From positions 517,779,915-517,843,914 of the forward strand of contig NC_057795.1 of the NCBI RefSeq assembly GCF_018294505.1: a stretch of DNA of 64,000 nucleotides, in the 5' to 3' direction. This DNA comes from Triticum aestivum. Its lineage: Eukaryota > Streptophyta > Magnoliopsida > Poales > Poaceae. The notes beneath the pieces were generated by a model that saw only the letters and a list, made by a program, of their open reading frames with translations, did not search any database and was not told the DNA's origin. Each line of letters begins with the position of its first letter. The first letter of the stretch is position 1. Below, in pieces: positions 33,146 to 45,204 of the stretch. Position numbers and translations under genes: made by a program.

Positions 33146-33938
33146 AAATGACGGATGGCAGACAGACCATCATCACCAACTTAGTCTTCTGTAGGAGTAC
33201 TAGAAAGATCCGTGCATTGCACGGAACATCAAGATGCATTTTTTATAAAACACTTGTTGTGATTGACCCATGTGGGAGTAATCCCATGTGTAAAACCTAA
33301 TGATATCTCGATAAATAGGAGATAAGGTGAAGAGGAGTGGGGCGTGGTGGTGATTGGTGGTCGAACTGAGCGGGGGCATGGGGATTGACAACGCCGGCAT
33401 CGGCCACCAGGCCAATTTGTTCCAGAGGCTTCCTTTCTTAATTGCTCAACAATGAGGTTGTTGGAGATAAGGATGAACCAGGGAAGGCCTTGTCTGCAAA
33501 TGTGGAGAGGGGTGTGGGTATCTTTTAGTTTAATTTCCATCCGCTAGATATAGATCGAACGGGTCTTTATTGCAAGATTGCATGTGTACCATCATCACCA
33601 ACTTGGTTTTTTATAAGAGAAGAAATATAAGTATGGAGATACAAACGTATTATCGATACCTGTTTCCATAAAGTAGCATCTACATTCTATTCAACGCCTC
33701 AGCATGTGGGGCCTTAGCACAATGACTTCTCGACTGTGTACAACAAAGGTTTTCCCGTTGCCGATGAGAAGGGGGTGACACGGTGTGGTTCTTGGTTTGC
33801 TCTCGTCCTAGTAGTCATACTAGGTGGTATAAGCATGTGTAGATTTATTCTTTTTCACGTCTCGTGTTCACCGTACTTCCACGACTTTTGATGAAAAGAC
33901 GGTAAGTTATTCATGGGGAAACCCTTGTTGAGCATGTT

Positions 33939-33982
<44 letters not shown>

Positions 33983-35452
33983 TGTGTGATATGTCTAGAG
34001 ACAGAGGCAATGATAACAAATTCTTTGTGTCTATGTGTGTGGAGGATAGAGAGATACATGTACATGGGGCTTTGTGTTGTGTAACATGGACACACATATA
34101 CATAATTAGAGAGTGAGTGTGTGAGATACACATGCGGACATGGGGAGAAATGAGGATCCTGATAAATGGGTGCTTGTGCGTGTCTGTGTGTGTTTGTGCG
34201 TGCATTTGTGTGCGAGAGGGAGTGTGTGCATGTGGAATAGAAAGACCAATAATGATGTAAACCTAGTATAAGGGAAGGGGGAATGGTGTGACATGTGTAG
34301 TAGCGGGATAGCATGGTGTGACATGTCAGAAATGACGGATGGCAGACACACCATCATCACCAACTTAGTATTCTGTAGGAGTACTAGCAAGATCCGTGCA
34401 TTGAACGGAACATCAAGATGCATTTTTTATAAAACACTTGTTGTGATTGACCCATGTGGGAGTAATCCCATGTGTAAAACCTAATGATATCTCGAGAAAT
34501 AGGAGATAAGGTGAAGAGGAGTGGGGCGTGGTGGTGATTGGTGGTCGAACTGAGCGGGGGCATGGGGATTGACGACGCCGGCATCGGCCACCAGGCCAAT
34601 TTGTTCCAGAGGCTTCCTTTCTTAATTCCTCAACAATGAGGTTGTTGGAGATAAGTATGAACGAGGGAAGGCCTTGTCTGCAAATGTGGATAGGGGTGTG
34701 GGTATCTTTTAGTTTAATTTCCATCTGTTAGATATAGATCAGACGGGTCTATACTGCAAGATGGCACGAGTACCATCATCACCAACTTGGTTTTTTATAA
34801 GAGAAGAAATATAAGTATGGAGATACAAACTTATTATCGATACCTGTTTCCGTAAACTAGCATCTACATTCTATTCAATGCCTCAGCATGTGGGGCCTTA
34901 GCACAATGACTTCTCGACTGTGTAAAACAAAGATTTTCCAATCGGCGATAAGAAGGGGGTGACAGCGGCGTGCTTTTTGGCTTCCTCTAGTCCTAGTAGT
35001 CATACTAGGTGGTCTAAGCATGTGTAGATTTATTCTTTTTCATGTCTCGTGTTCACCGTACTGCCACGACTTTTGATGAAAAGATGGTAAGTTATTCATG
35101 GAGAAACCCTTGTTGAGCGTGTTTGTGTGTGAGAGAGAGAAAGACAGTGTGCATGTGTGATATGTCTAGAGACTGAGGCAATGATAACAAATTCTTTGTG
35201 TCTATGTGTGTGGAGGATAGAGAGAGACATGTACATGGGGCTTTGTGTTGTGTAACATGGAGACACATATACATAATTAGAGAGTGAGTGTGTGAGATAC
35301 ACATGCGTACATGGGGAGAGATGAGGATCCAGATAAACGGGGGTTTGTGCATGTCTGTGTGTGTTTGTGCACGCGTTTGTATGCGAGAGGGAGTGTGTGC
35401 ATGTGGATTAGAAAGACCACTAATGATGTAAACCTAGTATAAGGGATAGCAT
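33146..35452. repeat. Tandem duplication, two units of about 1.18 kb, with Helitron-like hairpins
   Basis: Unit two repeats unit one at an offset of 1184 bp (CTAG of the hairpin at 33200 and 34384), with high similarity over the whole unit. Each begins soon after a minus-strand hairpin GATCCGTGCATTGCACGGA (mutated in unit two) next to CTAG, as at Helitron 3' ends. Each unit holds a purine-rich tract with (GA)n; the (GA)n of unit one (33942-33980) is much longer than in unit two. Short open frames in either strand come from the simple repeats. Confidence 0.7.
33942..33980 (+). repeat. (GA)n microsatellite
   Basis: Uninterrupted GA dinucleotides, about 19 units. Confidence 0.95.
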
Positions 35453-36915
35453 GGGTGCGGGCTAGGGGAGAAGACTATTTGGATGAGGCATTGAGTGTGT
35501 GTGGGAGAGGTGTGTGTGTGTGTGTGTATGTGTGTGTGTTTGTGAGAGAGAGAGAGAGAGAGAGCTAGCGACGGAGTGAGAGAGAGGGGGGCAAGAGAGG
35601 GGTCATTTGTGTCCATAAATGGCGTATAGATAGGGAGAAAATGTTGATGTTGTTCGAAATTGGCCTATGTACGGAGACGCAAGGGAAGCGAGTCATCGTG
35701 TGTGTGATAGGGACTTCATGAGAGATCTAGAATAGATGGTGTAGAGAACAATGTACGAGAATGAGAACGATGATACATTAGGGAGCTATGGAAAGAGTCA
35801 CGACATATATGTATACAGGGAAGGAGCTGGGGCGAGTCCGCATGTGGGAGAGATAGAAAGAGGAGAGTGGTGCACACGGAGATAAAGTGTGCTTGTTTGC
35901 AGTGGGGGTGGTGCGTGAGGTGAGTGTGCGAGAACCACATAACTAGGGAGATAGATGTTTGGGGGCGACGTTTTGTGTGTATGGGAAAGATACACTCTAC
36001 ATAGTGCATGTGCTTGGGAAAGAGAGATGCCGGGAGACCTAGAGAGTGGGGGAAGAAATGTGTGCATGCCCAAGAGACAAAGTGATAGAGACCTATATTG
36101 GGGTCCGGACTTTAGAAGAGAGAGGGGTGTTAATGTGCTCGTGTGTTGGTGTTTGGGGGAGAGAACGACTTCTATGTGTGTGTGGGGTGGGCAACGAGGG
36201 GGGGGGGGTTGGCTTCAGATAAAGAGTGAGGTGTCTATATTTGAGGGACTTTAGCATAATTGAGATATACATGGTCAATAGTGTGTGCACTCATGGTTGA
36301 TCAATTTGTTTCATAGTTTGTACTATGAGATAACGATAATTTTGAACATGCGTGATATACCTTGATGTACTAGAATTACAAACCTAAGATTGGAATTTTG
36401 AAATTCGACTGCATCATTAGCTTTTGTAATTCATTTAAACGGAAGTGGATTTCGTGATTTCAAATTCATATATCAAACCTAGAGATATACACATACGGGC
36501 ATGTTCAAACTTTATAATCATCCACTTTATTCATACACATACACATTTTTGCTTTTGTGATCATATTTAGGATAAACACATTTAAATTTCATTTGAATTG
36601 GACTGTATGATGGTATTTGCTTGTACTAGCTCAATGATCCATATTTGAATTGAATGGACAATCTAAGTTTCGAGTTGGAGACATTGATTTTCAAAACTTG
36701 CACTTTTTTGCGTGCAATACAAACAAATTCTCGGCCATGATATCATAGTCGGTCGTACAAGAGCAGAATATAATTTCAAGCGACAAAAGCTTTCAAACTT
36801 CCCTCTCACGTCAAAATATCTCGCGCCCGAAAGTTTAGCCCTCCGATATTCCTATTTTACCCCTGCCACATGAACGTAAAAGGGCTGCTTTGGTAACTCA
36901 ATTGTTTTCCCCTCT
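35453..36915. other. Purine/GT-biased stretch with (TG)n-(GA)n
   Basis: A (TG)n-(GA)n compound microsatellite lies at 35511-35562. The + strand from about 35450 to 36230 is strongly enriched in G, A and T over C, with many GTGTGAGAGA words, and a run of about 11 G at about 36200. From 36240 it turns AT-rich. No gene. Confidence 0.5.
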
Positions 36916-38315
36916 TTGCCCCCAACATTCTTCCCCAAAGCCCCTCCCCTTCCCCTCCCCGACCCCCCCAACCACGGCAAGCCGCCGAATCTAGTCCTCC
37001 ACCGCAGCGGTGGACCTCACACCCCGCCGGATCTACCTTCCGCACCTTGGAACCCCCAACTTCCAACTCACCACTTCACCAGAGCCGCTTCAGCGACTGG
37101 CTTGTCCACTGCTCTAGATCTCCTTGACCGCCATCATGGTCCACCGCATCAGATCTGCTTAACCGGCGCCCTCGTCCACCACAGTGTAGGCCCTTCACTG
37201 ACTCCCTCGTCCGCCCCATCGCTGGCCCTTCATACAAGCCCTCGTCCGCCGCAACAGATCGGCCTCAATGAAAACACTATACAATGCGCCCGCCGAATCG
37301 TTCGTCCAGTGCACCGAACCCGCTCCACGGACACCATATTCAACTCCATCGGCCCTGCTTTACTGATGTCGCAGCCTCATCGGGTTATTTTGATTTGTAA
37401 TCCTTCGGTTTTTCTATTTATCGTGCAACTGTTCACTTACCACAGATGAGCTTTCTTGTATGTCGACAGGTGCCGCAACCGTAGCACTGGAGCCGCTTTA
37501 GCAACGGCGACAGTCGGCCCAAACTCAATCGCAACACGAGCACCATCGATGATCCTTATCTATGAAGTATGACAACGATACCCATTTGCCGCTGAGAATC
37601 AGGTACTATTATCCATCGGCCGGCGCCTACATTCACTTTCTTAGCATAAGCACCACACCTTTGAATTTCTTCAGGGCATCATTCAATTTTTCATGAGATA
37701 CATTATTCTGCTTGCACCTGTAGGGCCATACTTCTGGTAGTGAACATGTTACATGTGCTAAATTACATACCAGTGCACATATAGTTAATATGCTTTAGTT
37801 TTGTCCTAAGTATTACTGTACTTCCTAGATATCACTGCCTACTATTTTACATCTTGCATGCTATATTTATGATAATGGTGTTCTTCTGATGCCACTTGTT
37901 GGTTCCATCAGACTGCTTAATGTTCTCTATGCTTAATTACACATCAGCAAGCTAGCATGTGGTGCCGCTACTTTTTGTTTGTTTTACCCTACATTTTCTG
38001 ATGCTAGCTATTACATCACTGCTCCGAGCCTCTATTTATTACTTGTTTGTGTGTTCTTGATCTTCCCAATTTGCAGGACTAATTTGATGCTTCTATTAAT
38101 TATGGAGCTGCCAACCCCATCAAGCAAAATATTTGTTCTTTTGGGGCTGGCACCTCGAACAAGCATAAAAATAGAGGGAGGCAGATATATTCTCATGTAT
38201 TCACACACCCTTCTTTCGTTAGTTTAGATGAACCATTGATGATCAACTGGGACCAGTGCATGCGACTAAAATTAATTTTACCTAAATAGAGGGTGCAGAA
38301 TAAACTACAACAACT
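36916..38315 (+). other. Leader region of the six-exon gene
   Basis: A C-rich segment (about 36905-37440) contains an open frame from 36916 that is Pro/Ser/His-rich with no domain. Then AT-rich sequence follows up to the ATG at 38316. An exon ending at GAGAATCAG|GTACT near 37601 is possible, so this may hold non-coding first exon(s) and the promoter of the gene. Not proven. Confidence 0.4.
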
Positions 38316-41300
38316 ATGATTTGGGATGCTGACAATATCTTCAAAGAACATTGCAACAGCAGCGAGGCTTCACAGCAACATATGGTAAGCCAGTGTGTTT
38401 TAGTACATGTAAAATATAATGCGAGTGGGCAGCTTTCTTGGCTCGTGCCCTCAACCTGTAATCCTACAGAATTACAAATATTTCAGTTGTTTGCTTTGCT
38501 GTATTGCTTGATTCGAATGCTTGTTTGTTACTTGTTACGCTATTACCTGAGTTGGCCAATATGTCAACAGTGCCTACTGTAATAAAGAAATGCATGCCTA
38601 GTTCATTTGAGTCCTTAACTTTTCTTCTAAACTTCATCACAAGACTGTCTTCGTAGTTTATATGAGGCCACATTGTTAAGTGCTTTCTCAGATTATTTCA
38701 ACTGCTTAGATGCCTTGGCAACTTAAATATAGTGGTGGTACACTCCCTTTCAACTAGGGATGTCAACTAGGTCCTGCTTAATCCCGATTAAAGTCCACTA
38801 GTGGTATGATAGTTCAAAAGAGTTTTTGTTTTTTGAGGAAAATGAACTAGGGGGCTAGCAAAAACTAACTAGATGGGACTGGCGGATGTCATTTATTTGC
38901 CACTTACATCCTTGGTTTCATCTTACCATTTTAATTTCTTTTCGGCTGATGCTGCTTTGAACCATTGAAATATAGCTTGACATGCTCGGCAATAATTCGT
39001 ATGTCGTTTACCATGTAAGCTTACTGCCTGGATCATGCGATAACTATCTCTTACTTATGTCCAACTGAAACCTTTCAGGATGTCGTTCACAGTAGGACAC
39101 GATGTACAACCCCAGAATCTATTTGTGGAAGCAGTGCACCATCCATGTTACCAGATGGTAGCAGTTCAGAGGCAACACCGTCGGAGAGCAGTCTGAGCAC
39201 ATATATTATAGTTCTTGAGGCTCTACTAGAGGCAGAAAGAGATGGTGTGGCTGCCATGAATGAGGTAATCTTTATCTTGAGGCTGGAAATTATGGAATTA
39301 GCGGCACGCATTATGCAAGCAACCCAAGAATTGGAGGAAGTAAGAATGTTGCATTTGAAGATGGAGGAGGTCCTGTTGTTTCTGCTATCTGAAGCCCAAG
39401 GTAATCCCGGTTCTTCTTTAGATACCAGTTGAAATTGTCATTAGATTATTGTACTTGCATGTTGTGTCATGTCTCTGAATGGATTATGTTGTAAGACCCC
39501 CTATGTTTTCCATGTGTTCTAATTATCCGAATTTTTTAGGAAAGTTAATCCTCAGTACTTGTATGATTGATATAAGGTGAACTTTTTTTCGTGTGAGCAT
39601 ATTGTATTGGATGAAATAACCGTTTGACTCAAAGTGTATCCAACCTACTGAATTCGAAGATCATGGCATTTCTAAATCATAATCATATATAAAGGTGGAA
39701 TAAATCTTTGTTGTGGTTTTGAAGAAATAAATAACAAAATGTAGAATTATCTGTGGATATTCGTAATCAAATACAAATTGGATTTGAATTTAGTTTGCCA
39801 GGGCCCAAGGCAAACATGAATGCTATTTCTCCCAAGTTTTGAACAAAGCGGCTAAACACCCACTATAATTTGTGGGCCGCTTGAAGCAAGTGTTTGAGAG
39901 ATGGAAATTACTGTCTACCCCTGACACTTCATCCTTATCGACCAGATTTACACTGCTGTCGATAGGGGTAGACTTGTAACTTCAATCAGACGTGACAGGA
40001 TAGCCTCTGAGCCCATTCACACATGGTGGGCACCAAACGTGGGCAGCAAAACACATTTTATTCAAGCTCGTCCGAAAGACATGTGTCTCTCCCTCCATTT
40101 CCCCATTCATACGCGGTGGGCGGCAAAGCAAACTTTCCTTGTCCGAAATCGATGTAGGCTAATGTTTTCAATAGGGGCAGATGTGTAACTTCCCTTAGAC
40201 GTGACACAACCGCCCTACCTGTCAGCCCCATTCATACAATGTGGGCACGGACCATGGGCGGCAAAACACTCTCTCCTCGCCAGAAATAGTTACCGGCAAA
40301 TATTTGGGAGATGCGAGATTACTGTCCTATCCCCAACCGACCGCGATGTACGAAATTTTAAATGGGGGATAAGTTCGTAACTTTCCCACATTTCAGAGAA
40401 GTGCGTCCCAAAGTTTGTGAGCCCCCCTCCCCTCCATTTCCCCATTCATACACCGTCGGCGCCACGACAACCTCCCCACTGTGGCTAGCCTCCTCTGTCT
40501 GCCACCCCATCCTCCACCTTGTCGGAGCCACTACCCCTACCCTATCGTTCACTGCAAGAGATGGACGTCTCTCATCCATGACGCTAGACCAGGATCCTTT
40601 CATCGCATCCTCTCGCTTCATCGGCATCGTCGTCCACCTTGTCGTTGCCACTCCTACGACCGCCTCGTCCACGGCAACAAGATTTATCCCCCGACCTGGC
40701 CGTCTGCCATCTAAAGTCTTCTTCCCGCCGCCGACAGCCATCGCACCCGCAGCGCTCTCAACGTATCAGCAGAGGCCTACACGGCATCACAAGAGAGGTG
40801 GTACTCTTCCATATGTGCTTAAGTTATTGATCTCACCAAGAAAATAGATTGTAATTTGTTTACCGTTCCTTTTTTTGTCCGTACCAAATCGTAGTGGCTA
40901 CTTGAAAGCAAACATTGGTTGCAAAGTAGCTTTGTCCGGTTTGCACCTTCAGATCCGCCATGGCACGGGCACTATACTCGTAAAGCTTATGGTTTCCCCC
41001 CTTTATATTCACTACCATCACCGTAGGTGCTTCATGTCGTGCTAGCGCTGCTCAAGACCTCAACCCAAAGCTTACGTGTTGAAATATGAATTTTATATGA
41101 TGCTCATATCACTAAAACAGAGAACGTTTAATTGGTCACCTAATGTTCCTATATTCGTTTTGAAAAGCATGTGCGCCACCCACTGGTCCAGCTAATTCCA
41201 CTTTCCTTATTTAACTCTTGATGCTTAGGGTTTTCCCCTTTTATCTACTCTACTATGATCTGCGTAGGTGCATTCTGTCGCACTAGCATTACTCCACCCT

Positions 41301-43603
41301 TCAAGCTAAACAACACAACACTCAAAATTTGAAAGCTTAGTTGTTCAAATATGATTGTGATATGATACTAATATTAGTTAACAGAAACATTTAATTGGTT
41401 AGCTAAAGGTCCCACTTGAGTTTCCAAATGCATGTCGCGACATTTAGAGAGACAATAGAATTGCATTTCTTTGTCACTTGTTGACTATAATTTCTTGTCC
41501 ATACCAAATCTTAGTTGTTATTTCAAAGCAAGCATCAGTTGCTAACTACCCTTTGCACGGTTTGCAGCTTTAGATCTGCCATCCCACTGCCACGGTCAAC
41601 ACTATACCCATCATGCTTATGGTTTCCCCATTTTATGATGACCATGACAGCCTATGTGGTTTGTGTCGTAATAGCACTGCTCCACCCATCGAGCTAAACA
41701 AGCTTAGTTGTACAAATTCATATATGATATTATGCTGATATTAGTAAAACTGAGAGATGTTTAATTGGTAACCTAAATGTTCCTACTTTAGTTTCGAAAT
41801 GCATGTGAGCCACATATGGAGAGACCGGAAAGAATAGTATTTCTCTGTGTGCTCTGGTTCATCATGGGTGGCCAACCGACATTGTATTGAAAGACTTGTA
41901 ATAACTTCAACCTTCTTGCTCTTCTGCTATTCTTTAAGATGATCCTCTTCTCTTGCAGTCGACTGGTCAAGTCGAGTTGTTCTCCCTTAGTATATTTTGA
42001 ATCTATCAGGTCAGGTCGACTTGTTCTTCTTTACTATATGTTAAAGCTGTCATCTGTGAAGTGTCATCACTTCTGGAGCTCTCATATTTTGAGTACTAGG
42101 CCACATTATATTAATGCCAAATTACAGCATGCATGACATCTCTTAAAAGAATTGCCGAGATAGCACAAAGGGGTTTACAGGGAGGCAGTATTGGATAAGA
42201 ATCACTTATGCATTACAAAGATAATCTCACTTGTTTTTATGTTTTCATGCATGTCAGATATTGAACATTATCAAAATGAATATGAGAATGGGCGCACGAG
42301 AGGAATATTGCGAAACAATCCACTGGCTAACAAACTTGGCATGGTGGAGGATGGCCTATCTCATTCACCCATCAAGGTGCTTGCTCTAACTTGGCAAGGT
42401 TGTATTGGTCGCACATATTTTGCATCTGACCTCTTGAATTACTTCTACTTCGTTACACCATCTGCTTAGTTTAAGCATCATATATGAGTATATGCCATAC
42501 CTATCCATTTTCTGTACCTATTCCATGTGTCGTCATACTATGTTTTTCCAGTCAAATGTTTTTCTTTCGTAATAGATGTACAAAAGGAAGAGGGTGAGAG
42601 GACATCCTCAAGGAGTACAAGCTAGGAATTTGGAAAAGGTAGTGATACCTGTTAAATCAGATGGATCAGCAGCCACAGAAAATGCAGGCCCAACTGTACC
42701 ACAATTTACCCCTACTCCAGTGGACAAACCCCTATTAGAACTGCTGAGAGCCCAGCGTCAGGTACTGCCTATGATATCAATTCAAAATTTGAACTCCTAC
42801 ATTTCTGCATGTGCCTTACCTTCTCTCTTGTATGAAAACTAATTTCAAATGAATCTCCTTTCTCAAAGGATCATACGATCTCATAACAATACTGGGCTCT
42901 GTATTGCTCTTGTCAGTACCTCTCTCCCTTTTGCCTTGTAACGCTGTACTTAATTAATTGCTATTTGATTATGTATGATTAGTCTGCACCTGAGCTTCAT
43001 TATACTCTATTTCTTCCAATATTATTTGATCTATATTTGCTCTTTGCAAAATGTAGAATAATGGCAACGCTTATAAAGAATTTTCTTTGGGGAATTTATT
43101 GAATTATCCTTCCATGAACATGGAGAAGGGCTTTGTCCAGCCCGTGTTAACATGTAATGTAAGTTCATCCTTCTCAAGCCTTCAAACTTTGTTCTAGTAT
43201 AGATTTGGATAGGCATCATTTCCTCCACTGCTTTTTGCTTAGTTGTTTATATCTGATTGGATGTTTGCAACAACTACCAATTTCAAATTGTAGTTGTAAA
43301 AACATGTTCCTTATGCAGAACAGATCCATTTATTTGCTTATATAATTGTGAAACATGTTACGTGTCTCCTTGTTTCTCTTTCAGAGTGGTATCTCTTATC
43401 CCAGGCAGAACTTTAGGGAAGATAGTGAGACAAACCATCTTGAGGACAGCGAGATGACCCCAAGGTCCTGTCTTGATGAAGACAGTGAGTTGAAGCTACT
43501 TACTAGCAGGTGTGAGATAACCTCTATGCAGTCGCTTCCTCAATCAGTTCGACTTCTTCAGTCTCAACTTAAAGTGGAAATTCCTGCTTCAGCTCAGCTG
43601 TGA
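38316..43603 (+). CDS. Uninterrupted six-exon gene of unknown function inside the CACTA
   Basis: Exons: 38316-38384, 39079-39400, 42258-42376, 42576-42761, 43057-43158, 43385-43603. All introns have GT donors (GTAAGC, GTAATC, GTGCTT, GTACTG, GTAAGT) and AG acceptors (TTTCAG, TGTCAG, AATAG, TGTAG, TTTCAG). Phases match at every junction, and total length is 1017 nt, giving 338 residues plus TGA. Exon 2 encodes a likely coiled coil (LEALLEAERDGVAAMNEVIF, then MELAARIMQATQELEEVR). Exon 4 starts with a basic patch, YKRKRVRGHPQG, that may be a nuclear signal. Exon 6 is Ser/Glu/Asp-rich (REDSETNHLEDSEM). I recognise no family. The position beside the right terminus, and basic plus coiled-coil make-up, would suit a CACTA accessory DNA-binding protein, but that is inference; a captured host gene is equally possible. 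Intron 2 is 2857 bp and repeat-filled. Confidence 0.62.
39890..40450 (+). repeat. About three diverged copies of a 220-250 bp unit in intron 2
   Basis: Landmarks recurring: GGGGTAGACTTGTAACTTC / GGGGCAGATGTGTAACTTC / GGGGGATAAGTTCGTAACTTT near 39965, 40175 and 40362, and CCCATTCATAC near 40105, 40230 and 40441. The copies are well diverged. Confidence 0.6.
40860..41850 (+). repeat. Two full and one partial copy of a diverged unit in intron 2
   Basis: TTGTCCGTACCAAATC near 40877 matches TTGTCCATACCAAATC near 41498. GCTTATGGTTTCCCC near 40988 and 41621 match GCTTAGGGTTTTCCCC near 41224. Blocks ending in TTTAATTGGT.ACCTAA.GTTCC recur near 41130, 41390 and 41760. Confidence 0.6.
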
Positions 43604-44020
43604 CTTGAAGTAAAAGATGTAATGAAGATGTCAGAGGACTGCCTTGCGCACCATCATGCCATACAGCTACGGGTGATGCATCTATCGTTGACACAACTTA
43701 GGTCTATTCAGCTTCTTCGGCTGTTTGGGGAGCCCGACCTGGCCAGGCCTAGTGCCTTCTGAAGTGCTCTTAGTTTTGTATATTCTTTTGTCGACGCGTT
43801 TATTTGCACTGGTGGCGAACTTTGATGCCCAGTGGATGTAATATGTGTAATGGCCGTGATAGCCTAGCGTAAGTTGTTTGCTTATTTATTTCCTTGTTGT
43901 CTTGTTTATTTTTTTGCTTGTAGTCAGTGCAGTTCTTTTTCCGCGGTTTGCTAGTGGCTGCAATAACCTATTTTTTAAAACTAGGCCACAATAACCATGG
44001 GCTACATATTTATTGTAGTG
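43604..44020 (+). other. 3' flank of the six-exon gene
   Basis: Follows the stop codon and would contain the 3' untranslated region; T-rich from 43880. No separate gene. Confidence 0.4.
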
Positions 44021-44730
44021 ACACTCGGCCTCCTACAGGCCGTAGAAACAACGGGCCTTCTACATGCCGTAGAAACAATGGTCCTTCTACGGGCTGTATC
44101 ATCAATGGGCCTTATACGGGTCGTATGATCGATTGGCCAAACATGGGCCAATAATAGACTGCATTATGGTCGTAAACGGGCTAGAGTTGGAATCGTCCGT
44201 TCATGAGCCGACCATAAAGGGTCGTCGTTAATAGGCCGTATTTGATGACACTATCAAAACGGCCCAACGTATTAACGGGCCACAAACGGGCCGACTGTAA
44301 CCACGAGCTGAATTTGGCCCACAAGCAGAAAATGACAGTAACAGGCCATAAGTAACCAAATGCTGGAAATGAGCCCAACAATAAATGGGCCCTGAGAAGG
44401 CCAAAAAATAACATGGGCTGTAAACGGCCCAATGGATTAATGGGTCATTAATGGGTATAAAGTGATACACTGTTCATTATGGGCCAATTTCACCACGGGC
44501 CGTTAATGGGCCAAGAGTTACAAAGGGCCTCATATGGGCCAAAAGACGTCATGGGCCATAGATGGCCGGAAGTTAAAATGGGCTGGAATCATATTGGACG
44601 CCCAGATGACACTACTGGGCCTAATTCGGATAGGTCATAACGGGCCCTGGGTTAGAGAGCTATAAATGGGCTATATGCGAACAGGCCGTTAACAGGCTTT
44701 TCGTGGGCCGGCCCGCCACCTTTTGACCAA
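44020..44730 (+). repeat. CACTA right sub-terminal repeats (GGGCC/TACGGGCC words)
   Basis: Dozens of direct and inverted copies of short words such as GGCCGTAGAAACAA, ACGGGCC, ATGGGCC and CGTTAATGGGCC. They differ in sequence from the GATGAACAG array at the left end, which is common for CACTA elements. Confidence 0.75.
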
Positions 44731-45204
44731 GTCAAACATGCCAACCTTTTCATAGGAATGGGCCTCTGTTGGGCCATGCCACGTGGTGACATATCATGGG
44801 CGCCTTTAGTCCAATGAGTGGATGACATCTATCCCAACGGTGAGCCAACACATGTATCCTCCAGCCAATGATGATTTTACACGTGGAAAATCCCCATTGG
44901 TCGGGGCTATTAACGGGTTATCAGATCCAAAACCAGACCTGATAGCTTAACGGCGTTCCGTTATGGTGGATGCCACGTGTCAGTCACCCTTGACGAAAGC
45001 ACTTCGATGACGCGCACTTTATCATCATGGAAGTGGACACTTCTGTGATGATAATTTTGGTAATGTCATGGAACACTTCTACGATATCACAGGTATGACT
45101 ATCTTGATTCTGTCATAAAATTGTCATGGATGTACATGCATGACAAAAAATGCGACCTACTCTGACAAACACGTATCATCATGGAAGTGTATTTTTTTGT
45201 AGTG
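44731..45204 (-). repeat. CACTA right terminal region
   Basis: Ends with TTTTTTTGTAGTG, the inverse of CACTACAAAAAA. Contains direct copies of ATCATGGAAGTG (near 45027 and 45180) and other TCATGGA words, plus CCACGTGTC. Confidence 0.75.

Larger units (their letters stand above)
4858..45204. mobile_element. Giant non-autonomous CACTA transposon (about 40.3 kb with nested insert)
   Basis: Seen: CACTACAAAAAA at 4858-4869, its inverse TTTTTTGTAGTG at 45193-45204, and a 3-bp direct repeat ATT on both flanks (4855-4857, 45205-45207). Both ends carry long arrays of short sub-terminal repeats, as CACTA elements do. The flanks outside the element are the two halves of one Copia element. Removing the 14.0-kb Gypsy insert leaves about 26.3 kb. 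The cargo includes NAC and F-box gene fragments and an uninterrupted six-exon gene. No TNP2/TNPD-type transposase frame was recognised, so mobility would need a helper. A 12-bp terminal repeat plus a 3-bp duplication is modest proof, so two different CACTA elements sharing the outer ends remain possible. Confidence 0.72.

Noticed and set aside
33855..34423. Minus-strand frames of 105-135 codons rich in His, Thr and Ser-Leu repeats
   Set aside because: Generated by (GA)n and (TG)n tracts; not conserved in the second unit of the tandem duplication.
36916..37449. 177-codon Pro-rich plus-strand frame as a separate gene
   Set aside because: No domain and low complexity; more likely the leader of the six-exon gene, so not called separately.
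44020..44730. CRISPR-like spaced repeats
   Set aside because: Repeats are short, variable and in both directions, with irregular spacing; they are CACTA sub-terminal repeats in a plant genome.
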